Source: DAOTVC01 sp034437215
GTDB lineage: Bacteria > Chloroflexota > Anaerolineae > B4-G1 > SLSP01
Length of the DNA: 9,318 nt
Assembly (NCBI GenBank): GCA_034437215.1
Contig: DAOTVC010000056.1
Coordinates: 1 to 9,318 of the forward strand
Direction of reading: 5' to 3'
Below are positions 1 to 6,690 of this stretch, one piece after another. Position 1 is the stretch's first letter. Each line of letters starts with the position of its first letter. The translations under genes were made by a program, and so were the position numbers. Below the pieces are notes generated by a model. That model did not search any database. It was not told where the DNA came from and saw nothing but the letters and a program-made list of their open reading frames with translations.

Positions 1-116
1 CAGGGCGCCAACATGCTTTACTCTCTCCACGCTGGTTGCCCGTATTCCATCAGCCTGGTCACGGAATAAGTATGATCCAGGGTCAGGGTTGATTCTTGTG
101 AGCCGAGTACGATCAT

Positions 117-154
117 CCCCGGGCTCGGGGAAGTCCCTGTGGGATACAAGGGAC
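117..154 (-). terminator. Possible hairpin terminator after the ABC permease gene
   Basis: Reading on the minus strand just past the permease stop codon, there is an inverted repeat GTCCCT/AGGGAC (133-138 with 149-154), followed by a second short hairpin CCCCG-GGCT-CGGGG (117-130). Neither is followed by a clear run of T in the minus-strand direction, so this is not a textbook intrinsic terminator. It may act as a 3' end stabiliser or Rho-assisted stop. I see no gene in bases 1-157; in particular no solute-binding protein starts there on the minus strand. Confidence 0.3.
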
Positions 155-157
155 GAT

Positions 158-844
158 CTACACCCGCCCGCCCTCGATCTCCAGCCCGGGGATGGCGAAG
201 GCGCGCTCCACCTTGCCCATAACCCAGGTGATGAGGAGCACCAGGAGCAGGTAGATGAAGCCCACGAAGGGGAGCATGGTCATCTGGTTGTAGTGGGCGC
301 TCATGATGCGCCGCGCCTCCCCGAAGAGGTCCGCCACGGCGATGATGTAGACGACCGAGGTGTACTTGACCATGTAGGCCACCTCGTTCGACCAGGGAGC
401 GAGGGCGAGGCGGAGGGCCTGGGGCATGACGATGTGGCGGATCCCCTGCAGCCGCGTCATCCCCAGGGCGCGCGCCGCCAGCATCTGCCCGCCGCTCACC
501 GCCTGGATGGCCCCCCGGAAGTACTCCGCCTGGTAGGCGCCGCTGTTCAGCCCCAGCGCCAGGTAGGCGGCGAGGAGGGGCGAGAGGACGATGTTCAAGT
601 TCGGGTCGGCGAGCCCGTAGTAGATGAAGAAGAGCTGGACGAGCAGCGGGGTGCCGCGGAAGATGTCCACGTAGCCCGTGGCGAGGAGCTGCAGCCAGCG
701 GGGACCGTAGACCCGGGCGACGGCGACGGGGAAGCCTACCAGCAGCCCGATGAGCAGGGAGCCCGCGCTCAGCTTCAGGGTGACCAGCAGCCCCTGGCCC
801 AGCTCGGGCCAGATCATCTGCCAGAACTCCACCAGCTCGTTCAT
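158..844 (-). CDS. Polar amino acid ABC transporter, permease subunit (HisM/GlnP type)
   Basis: This 228-residue inner-membrane subunit forms the translocation path of a polar amino acid importer, usually as a dimer paired with two ATPase subunits. The N-terminus carries a hydrophobic helix (about 19-46). FRGTPLLVQLFFIYYG at 62-77 is the characteristic motif of the HisM/GlnP permease family. The EAA loop that docks on the ATPase is clear at about 112-142 (GAIQAV, GGQ, AARALGM, MPQALR). Further hydrophobic segments lie at about 84-105, 155-174 and 190-210. Length is normal for the family. The ATG at 844 overlaps the TGA of the upstream ATPase gene by four bases (ATGA), which fixes the start and indicates translational coupling. 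Glutamine, glutamate, histidine, arginine or cystine are all possible substrates; the sequence does not decide. No periplasmic binding protein gene is visible nearby, so it must be encoded elsewhere or beyond the window edge. Confidence 0.93.
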   Translation of the reverse strand: MNELVEFWQMIWPELGQGLLVTLKLSAGSLLIGLLVGFPVAVARVYGPRWLQLLATGYVDIFRGTPLLVQLFFIYYGLADPNLNIVLSPLLAAYLALGLNSGAYQAEYFRGAIQAVSGGQMLAARALGMTRLQGIRHIVMPQALRLALAPWSNEVAYMVKYTSVVYIIAVADLFGEARRIMSAHYNQMTMLPFVGFIYLLLVLLITWVMGKVERAFAIPGLEIEGGRV

Positions 845-1602
845 GCCTCCCCTTCCTCGCCGTAGAGCTCCGTGATCTTGCCCAGGAACTCCGCCGTGCG
901 CGGGTGCCGGGGATTGTAGAAGAGCTGCTGGGGCGGCCCCTCCTCGACGATGTCCCCGTGCTCCATGAAGAGGATGCGGTTGGAGACCTCCTTGGCGAAG
1001 CCCATCTCGTGGGTCACGACGATCATCGTCATGTGCTCCCGGGCCAACTTCTTCATCACCTCCAGCACCTCCCCGATCAGCTCGGGGTCGAGGGCCGAGG
1101 TGGGCTCGTCGAAGAGCATCACCTTGGGGTTCATCGCCAGGGCGCGGGCGATGGCGACCCGCTGCTTCTGCCCGCCCGAGAGCTGCCCCGGATAGCTCTC
1201 CGCCTTGTCCTCCAGCCCCACGCGCTCCAGCTCGAAGAGGGCCAGCTCGCGCGCCTTCTCCTTCGTCATCCGCTTGACCCGCAGGGGGCCGATGGAGACG
1301 TTCTCCAGCGCCGTCAGGTGGGCGAAGAGGTTGAAGTCCTGGAAGACCATCCCCACCTGGGCGCGGATCTCGTTGATGTCCGTGGCGGGGTCGGTGACCT
1401 CCACCCCGTCCACCCAGACCCGCCCGGCGTCGGGCGGCGTGAGGTAGTTGATGCAGCGGAGGAGCGTGCTCTTCCCCGTCCCGCTGGGGCCGATGATGAC
1501 GAGCACCTCGCCCTTCTCGACGTCCAGGCTGACGCCCTGCAGGACCTCCAACTCGCCGTAGGTCTTGTGGAGCTTCTCGATGCGGACGATGGGTTGGCTC
1601 AT
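841..1602 (-). CDS. Polar amino acid ABC transporter, ATP-binding subunit (GlnQ/HisP type)
   Basis: This 253-residue cytoplasmic ATPase powers the permease encoded directly downstream. All nucleotide-binding motifs are intact: Walker A GPSGTGKST at 38-46, Q-loop glutamine at 88 within MVFQDFNLF, signature LSGGQKQRVAIARAL at 141-155, Walker B VMLFDEP at 161-167 with catalytic Glu166, D-loop SALD at 169-172, and the switch histidine 198 in VVTHEM. The sequence around MVFQDFNLFAHLTALENV and EEGPPQQLFYNPRHPRTAEFL is typical of the GlnQ/HisP/ArtP polar amino acid subfamily. No extra C-terminal regulatory domain follows the ATPase core, which makes the separate sensor domain encoded just upstream noteworthy. 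The ATG at 1602 overlaps the stop of the cyclic-nucleotide-binding gene (ATGA), and its own stop overlaps the permease start in the same way, so the three proteins are likely made in a coordinated ratio. Confidence 0.95.
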   Translation of the reverse strand: MSQPIVRIEKLHKTYGELEVLQGVSLDVEKGEVLVIIGPSGTGKSTLLRCINYLTPPDAGRVWVDGVEVTDPATDINEIRAQVGMVFQDFNLFAHLTALENVSIGPLRVKRMTKEKARELALFELERVGLEDKAESYPGQLSGGQKQRVAIARALAMNPKVMLFDEPTSALDPELIGEVLEVMKKLAREHMTMIVVTHEMGFAKEVSNRILFMEHGDIVEEGPPQQLFYNPRHPRTAEFLGKITELYGEEGEA

Positions 1603-2069
1603 CTGCTCTCTGTCTCCTTGTAGGCGCGCCGCAGCCGCCGGTTCGCGCTCTGTAGCTTCAGCATCAGGTCGGCGGCCATCCGGTGCAGGATGCGGTAGCC
1701 GATCTCCGGGTAGTTCGCCATCAGGCGCACGATCTGCCGGCGGGGCAGCCGCAGAAGCTGGACGGGCGTGCGGCAGCGGATGCCCGCGCTCCGCCCGCCC
1801 TCCTCGACGAGGATGCTCTCCCCGAAGGTCTCCTTCTCCCCCAGAAGCGCCAGCTCCAGCTCCTCCCCCTCCGTCTCGAGAAAGACCTCCACCTCGCCCC
1901 GCCCCACGATGTAGAGGGCGTCCCCCGGCTCGTCCTGGCGGAAGATCACGTCCCCGGCGTCGTACGCGATCTCCTCGCAGATCATCAGGATCAGCTCCAG
2001 ATGGATCTCGTTGAGGTCCCGGAAGAGATAGGAGTCCCGGAGGACCCGCCGGCTCTCGTCGATGTGCAT
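1599..2069 (-). CDS. Stand-alone cyclic nucleotide-binding domain protein
   Basis: This 156-residue protein consists of one Crp/cAMP-kinase type beta-roll. The strand-turn pattern DAGDVIFRQDEPGDALYIVGRGEVEVF spans 37-63, and a phosphate-binding cassette follows at about 82-95 (FGE then R-S-A) with Gly83, Glu84 and Arg93, the residues that hold the ribose and cyclic phosphate in family members, so ligand binding looks possible. After the barrel come C-terminal helices (about 112-150, rich in Arg, Leu and Ala), but no DNA-binding helix-turn-helix, so it is not a Crp/Fnr transcription factor. I chose the ATG at 2069: it has a purine-rich GAGAGGGAG site upstream and lies just downstream of a strong promoter at 2113-2140. 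The frame stays open to 2219, but that start would precede the promoter. The ATGA overlap with the ABC ATPase gene suggests a regulatory partner of the transporter; this role is inferred. The ligand (cAMP, cGMP or another) is unknown. Confidence 0.88.
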   Translation of the reverse strand: MHIDESRRVLRDSYLFRDLNEIHLELILMICEEIAYDAGDVIFRQDEPGDALYIVGRGEVEVFLETEGEELELALLGEKETFGESILVEEGGRSAGIRCRTPVQLLRLPRRQIVRLMANYPEIGYRILHRMAADLMLKLQSANRRLRRAYKETESR

Positions 2070-2112
2070 GCTCTCCCTCTCGCTAGGGCCTGACCAGGCG
2101 CTTGCCGCTTCC

Positions 2113-2140
2113 ATTATAACGAAATCGAGCCCTCTGACAA
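2113..2140 (-). promoter_or_regulatory. Sigma-70-type promoter of the sensor-ABC transporter operon
   Basis: On the minus strand, TTGTCA (2140-2135) and a perfect TATAAT (2118-2113) are separated by 16 bp. This matches the -35/-10 consensus at 11 of 12 positions. Transcription would begin near 2105, giving a leader of about 36 bases before the ATG at 2069. This is the best promoter match I found in the window, and it supports the downstream start of the cyclic-nucleotide-binding gene. Confidence 0.72.
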
Positions 2141-2228
2141 TGGAGGTGGCTTGCTTGGAACTCAGCGAAAAGCTACTCCTACAGGCCAAAACTGCAGCTT
2201 GATCTCCCGTCGGAGTCACAAAGCAGCG

Positions 2229-2297
2229 CCCCGTAAACGGGACTTGAAGCCCGATTCATCGGGCGCCGTTTCATAGCCCTGGGATTCATCCCAGGGC
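2229..2297. repeat. Cluster of three GC-rich hairpins downstream of the phosphoesterase gene
   Basis: Three perfect inverted repeats lie in a row: CCCGT/ACGGG at 2230-2241; GCCCGAT/ATCGGGC at 2249-2264; and a 10-bp stem GCCCTGGGAT/ATCCCAGGGC at 2276-2297. The last two share the core GATTCATC. They begin 24 bases past the phosphoesterase stop, so in that operon they would form a structured 3' end, though no T-run follows them on the minus strand. The segment AAGCCC...GGGCGCCGTTTCA at 2247-2273 resembles AAGCCCCC...GGGGGCGGTTCA at 3660-3684, so these look like members of one dispersed intergenic hairpin family. Confidence 0.6.
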
Positions 2298-2321
2298 GTT
2301 GGATGCGTGACCTTCGTGGTT

Positions 2322-2810
2322 TCAGAGCTCGATCCGCTCCAGGTCCCCCGTCCCCAGGTCGAGGAGGGCGAAGGAGCCCGTGCGCCACCCCGGCCCCCCC
2401 AGCGCCCCCGGGTTGATGACCCGCGTCCCCTGGATCCGCTCGTCCCGCGGCTTGTGGGTGTGCCCGTGGATCACGTAGTCGTGCTCGCCCGACTGGATGA
2501 GCCGCTGGAGCAGGCGCCGGTCGTCCCCGTGGAGGAGGGCGATGCGCTGGCCCTCCAGCGTCAGGTAGTGCACCCGGTCCATGCGCCCCAGCCCGAAGAG
2601 GGAGACGGCGATGGCCCCCAGGTTGGGGTTGGTGTCCATGTTGCCCCAGGTCACCCAGACGTCGAAGCCCTCCAGCAGGCGCAGGATCTCGGCGCCCGTC
2701 ACGTCACCGGCGTGGAGCACGGTCTCCACGCCCTCCGCCCGCAGCCGGCGGGCCGTCAGGAGGACCTTGCCCAGGGCGTCGTGGGTGTCGGCAATGAGGG
2801 CGATGCGCAT
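2322..2810 (-). CDS. YfcE/MJ0936-type metallophosphoesterase
   Basis: This 162-residue cytoplasmic enzyme is a small calcineurin-like phosphoesterase that should hydrolyse phosphodiester or phosphomonoester bonds with a two-metal centre. All five family motifs are present: IADTH (Asp8, His10), HAGDV (Asp36), GNMD (Asn57), LHGD (His94) and HGHTHKPR (His117, His119). INPGALGGP at 132-140 matches the family's C-terminal NPG signature. Length equals that of the archaeal MJ0936 and bacterial YfcE groups, which have no cap domain. It starts at the ATG at 2810, eight bases after the stop of the CBS-ACT gene on the same strand, with only a weak GAG-type ribosome site, so translation probably follows from the upstream gene. 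The physiological substrate is not predictable; cyclic nucleotides are among substrates reported for some relatives, which is a weak link to the neighbouring sensor operon. Confidence 0.9.
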   Translation of the reverse strand: MRIALIADTHDALGKVLLTARRLRAEGVETVLHAGDVTGAEILRLLEGFDVWVTWGNMDTNPNLGAIAVSLFGLGRMDRVHYLTLEGQRIALLHGDDRRLLQRLIQSGEHDYVIHGHTHKPRDERIQGTRVINPGALGGPGWRTGSFALLDLGTGDLERIEL

Positions 2811-2818
2811 CGCTCGGC

Positions 2819-3463
2819 TCAGGACTCGCGGAAGTCCACCACCTCGGCGTCCAGATCCTCCATCGCCCGCACGAGCGCCTCCCGGTCCAGGCAGCAGATC
2901 TTGAGGGTGACGATGCCCGTCGTGCGGTCCTCACCGTAGAAGGTGCCCAGGGCGATGATGTCCCCGCCCATGGAGGCGATCTTCTCGGTGATCTGGCTCA
3001 GGACGCCGGGCTTGTCCTCCAGCGAGAGGGTGAGGCGCAGCCCCTGCTCCCGGGCGCCCATCATCTCCATGATGGTCTTGAAGATGTCCGTCTCGGTGAT
3101 GATCCCCACCAGCTTCCCCTCCCGCACCACGGGGAGCCCGCCCACCTTGTTGTCGATGAGGATGCGCGCCGCCTCCTCGATGGGGGCGTCGGCCCCCACG
3201 GTGATGACCTTCTTGGTCATGATCTCCTCGACCTTGAGCTTGGAGAGGAGGTACCCCACCTCGTAGACGCTCAGGCTCGTGGCGGGGGAGGGGGAGGCGT
3301 AGAGCAGATCCTTCTCGGAGACGATGCCCACCAGGTCCCCCTTGCGGTTGAGGACGGGCAGGCGGCGCACCTGGTTCTGGCGCATAAAGCTCAGCGCCTC
3401 CGAGACGGGCGTGTCGGGCATGATGGTGATGGGGTGGTGGGACATGCGTTGCTTGACTAACAT
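2819..3463 (-). CDS. AcuB-like protein with two CBS domains and a C-terminal ACT domain
   Basis: This 214-residue protein has CBS domain 1 at about 4-56 (ending GIVSEKDLL), CBS domain 2 at about 78-133 (IMTKKVITVGADAPIEEAA ... GIITETDIF), and an ACT-like domain at about 141-211 (LRLTLSLEDKPGVLSQITEKIASMGGDI). The architecture and length match Bacillus AcuB. Tandem CBS domains form a Bateman module that usually binds adenine nucleotides; ACT domains usually bind amino acids or other small ligands. It is therefore likely a soluble metabolic sensor, but its partner is not shown by the sequence. The ATG at 3463 has AAGGAG at seven bases' spacing. A possible promoter lies at 3581-3608, with a heptamer repeat in the roughly 110-base leader. 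It is co-directional with and eight bases from the phosphoesterase gene, indicating one operon. The acetoin role of AcuB should not be assumed here. Confidence 0.9.
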   Translation of the reverse strand: MLVKQRMSHHPITIMPDTPVSEALSFMRQNQVRRLPVLNRKGDLVGIVSEKDLLYASPSPATSLSVYEVGYLLSKLKVEEIMTKKVITVGADAPIEEAARILIDNKVGGLPVVREGKLVGIITETDIFKTIMEMMGAREQGLRLTLSLEDKPGVLSQITEKIASMGGDIIALGTFYGEDRTTGIVTLKICCLDREALVRAMEDLDAEVVDFRES

Positions 3464-3499
3464 GGTCTATCTCCTTCGCGCATAAGTGAGTCGTGAGAA

Positions 3500-3534
3500 G
3501 GGATCAGGGACCAGGGATTAGGGATCAGGCATCC
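3500..3534. repeat. Heptamer array of the GGGATCA type in the CBS-ACT leader
   Basis: Five consecutive 7-bp units read GGGATCA, GGGACCA, GGGATTA, GGGATCA, GGCATCC on the plus strand. The array lies 37 bases upstream of the CBS-ACT start codon, between its candidate promoter and ribosome-binding site. The first four units place four GGG runs exactly seven bases apart, a standard G-quadruplex pattern on the template strand; the transcript would carry the C-rich complement. Confidence 0.8.
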
Positions 3535-3580
3535 TAAACCTTGGTCCTTTACCCTGCTCACGTCGGATCTCGAAGCCCCC

Positions 3581-3608
3581 ATGATAACATGCTCTCCAGA
3601 GGGGGCAA
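3581..3608 (-). promoter_or_regulatory. Candidate promoter of the CBS-ACT/phosphoesterase operon
   Basis: On the minus strand, TTGCCC (3608-3603) and TATCAT (3586-3581) are 16 bp apart, matching 4/6 and 5/6 of the sigma-70 consensus. Predicted transcription start is near 3574, giving a leader of about 110 bases that includes the GGGATCA-type array. The -35 box sits directly beside the left direct repeat of the MITE-like element at 3610, so the element could have altered this control region. Confidence 0.45.
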
Positions 3609-3609
3609 T

Positions 3610-3774
3610 CGGCCCGGGTCCGGCTCTAGGGCTATCACATTTGGCCCTAAAAATGCTCCAAGCCCCCGTCCCGGGGGCGGTTCAGGGTTGAAATAGGCTT
3701 ATTTGCGCCAAAGCCGCCCCGAGACGGGGCTTCGAGCGTTAGATGCGATAGCCCCACGGCCCGGGGTCCGGCTC
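3610..3774. mobile_element. MITE/BIME-like imperfect palindrome with flanking direct repeats
   Basis: The outer flanks are direct repeats, CGGCCCGGGTCCGGCTC at 3610-3626 and the same word with one extra G at 3757-3774. Inside are inverted termini GGGCTATCACAT (3629-3640) and ATGCGATAGCCC (3743-3754), complementary at 11 of 12 positions. The arms go on inwards to hairpins GCCCCCG/CGGGGGC (3662-3678) and GCCCCG/CGGGGC (3716-3730), meeting at AAATA-GGCT-TATTT (3691-3704). The left arm is about 12 bases longer than the right. There is no coding capacity. The right direct repeat overlaps the folD stop codon by two bases. The structure fits a miniature inverted-repeat element or a paired REP-like element, and it could also serve as a two-way transcription terminator. 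The direct repeats are partly palindromic (CCCGGG centre), so they may be part of the inverted repeat and not a target duplication. Confidence 0.5.
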
Positions 3775-4657
3775 AGAGGAGCCCTGCGGCCCGCTTCGCA
3801 CTGGTGACGGTGTTGTTCAGCAGCATGGCGATGGTCATGGGCCCCACGCCGCCCGGCGAGGGGGTGATCCAGCCGGCGTGCTCCTTGACCTCGTCGAAGT
3901 CCACGTCGCCGGTGAGGCGGTAGCCCCGCTTGCGCGAGGGGTCGTCCACCCGGTTGGTGCCCACGTCGATGACCACGGCGCCCGGCTTCACCCACTCCCC
4001 CTTCACCATCTCCGGGCGGCCCACGGCGGCGACGAGGATGTCGGCGCGGCGGGTGACCTCCGGAAGGTCCCGTGTGCGGGAGTGGCAGATGGTGACGGTG
4101 GCGTTCCGGTGCAGCAGCAGCATGGAGACGGGCAGCCCCACGATGTTGCTCCGCCCCAGGACCACCGCCTCCTGGCCCTCGATCTCGATCCCCGAGCGGT
4201 CGAGGAGCTCCAGGACGCCCGCCGGCGTGCAGGGGACGAAGAGGGGCTCCCGCCCCTTCATGGTTAAACGCCCGATGTTCACCGGGTGGAAGCCGTCCAC
4301 GTCCTTCTCCAGGCTGATGGTGTTGAGCACCGCCTCCTCGTCGATGTGGTCGGGCAGGGGGAGCTGCACCAGGATCCCGTGGATCTTCGGGTCGGCGTTG
4401 AGCTCCTCGACGAGGGCCTCCACCTCCTCCTGCGTGGCCTCCGCGGGCAGCTCGTGCCCCACGGAGTGGATGCCCACCTCGGCGCAGCGCTTGCGCTTCA
4501 TGCGGACGTAGGTCTGGGAGGCGGCGTTGCTCCCCACGAGGACCGTCGCTAGCCCGGGGGCGACGTCGTGCTCCTCCTGGAGCCGGGCGACCTCCTCGGT
4601 CAGCTCCTCCTGGATCTGCTTGGCGATGGCTTTGCCGTCGATGATCTTCGCTGTCAT
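3773..4657 (-). CDS. folD: Bifunctional methylenetetrahydrofolate dehydrogenase/methenyltetrahydrofolate cyclohydrolase
   Basis: This 294-residue cytosolic enzyme interconverts 10-formyl-THF, 5,10-methenyl-THF and 5,10-methylene-THF using NAD(P). The catalytic residues fall at the same numbers as in E. coli FolD: Tyr50 and Lys54 in the YVRMK motif, Gln98 in VQLPLP, and Asp121 in KDVDGFHP. The Rossmann nucleotide-binding segment is GRSNIVGLP at 168-176, and the C-terminal family signature PGGVGPMT is at 268-275. I chose the ATG at 4657 because AAGGAG lies seven bases upstream and MTAKIIDGK is the normal FolD N-terminus; the frame stays open to 4744 with a Pro/Arg-rich stretch that looks non-coding. 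The gene lies 104 bases downstream of fhs on the same strand, and the two enzymes catalyse consecutive steps. Whether NADP or NAD is preferred cannot be told here. Confidence 0.96.
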   Translation of the reverse strand: MTAKIIDGKAIAKQIQEELTEEVARLQEEHDVAPGLATVLVGSNAASQTYVRMKRKRCAEVGIHSVGHELPAEATQEEVEALVEELNADPKIHGILVQLPLPDHIDEEAVLNTISLEKDVDGFHPVNIGRLTMKGREPLFVPCTPAGVLELLDRSGIEIEGQEAVVLGRSNIVGLPVSMLLLHRNATVTICHSRTRDLPEVTRRADILVAAVGRPEMVKGEWVKPGAVVIDVGTNRVDDPSRKRGYRLTGDVDFDEVKEHAGWITPSPGGVGPMTIAMLLNNTVTSAKRAAGLL

Positions 4658-4699
4658 GTAAGGTCTCCTTCTTCGTTCGGTCTCTGCGGTTGTCGGTGC

Positions 4700-4736
4700 A
4701 CCTCCCGGAGGTCGCAGCTGCCGGCCCCCGGGAGGT
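4700..4736. promoter_or_regulatory. Hairpin in the fhs-folD spacer
   Basis: ACCTCCCGG (4700-4708) and CCGGGAGGT (4728-4736) form a perfect 9-bp stem around a 19-base loop. The left arm can instead pair locally with the AGGT right after it (ACCT-CCCGG-AGGT, 4700-4712), so two exclusive structures are possible. The hairpin lies between the fhs stop and the folD ribosome site. It may limit read-through into folD or stabilise the message; no T-run is present and no function is shown. Confidence 0.4.
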
Positions 4737-4761
4737 CTGTGCAATCAGCGTGTCCTTCCTG

Positions 4762-6525
<1,764 letters not shown>

Positions 6526-6544
6526 GGAACTGACCTCCTTGTAA

Positions 6545-6628
6545 GTTACGAGTTATGAGTTGCGAGTTACGGGTTGAAAGTTGCAAGTTACGAGTTGCGA
6601 GTTGAAAGTTGAAGGTTCAAAGTTGGTT
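6545..6628. repeat. GTTACGA-type heptamer array in the fhs leader
   Basis: Twelve in-phase 7-bp units run from 6545: GTTACGA, GTTATGA, GTTGCGA, GTTACGG, GTTGAAA, GTTGCAA, GTTACGA, GTTGCGA, GTTGAAA, GTTGAAG, GTTCAAA, GTTGGTT. The first three bases GTT are constant while the last four vary. In the fhs message this reads as AAC repeated every seven bases, C-rich and G-poor, ending within a few bases of the AAGGAGGT ribosome site. There is no useful coding potential and no evident hairpin. Confidence 0.88.
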
Positions 6629-6640
6629 CTTCTCGACGTC

Positions 6641-6689
6641 CTACTCCCTACTCCCTACTCCCTACTCCTTACTTCCTCCGCCCTCCGCC
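6641..6689. repeat. CTACTCC-type heptamer array between the CQLG gene and fhs
   Basis: Four exact copies of CTACTCC (6641-6668) are followed by TTACTTC and two copies of CTCCGCC (6676-6689), all in 7-bp phase, ending one base from the stop codon of the 143-residue gene. On the message strand the units read GGAGTAG, giving purine-rich RNA with GG or GGG runs every seven bases. Only 12 bases separate it from the GTT-type array, so repeats fill nearly the entire spacer. Confidence 0.88.
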
Positions 6690-6690
6690 C

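Noticed and set aside
89..865. Plus-strand open frame opposite the ABC permease
   Set aside because: Composition is His/Asp/Glu/Pro-rich with no motif, and the minus strand encodes an intact permease with the EAA loop.
2070..2219. Upstream extension of the cyclic-nucleotide-binding protein by 50 residues
   Set aside because: It would begin upstream of the TTGTCA/TATAAT promoter and has no ribosome site; the added residues show no domain.
2229..2297. Intrinsic terminator call for the hairpin cluster
   Set aside because: The stems are good but no T-run follows on the minus strand, so I list them as repeats.
4658..4744. Upstream extension of FolD by 29 residues
   Set aside because: The internal ATG at 4657 has AAGGAG and gives the standard FolD N-terminus with catalytic residues at the usual numbers.
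6526..6690. Possible THF or other riboswitch before fhs
   Set aside because: The spacer is fully explained by heptamer repeats and shows no stable stem arrangement of a known folate riboswitch.
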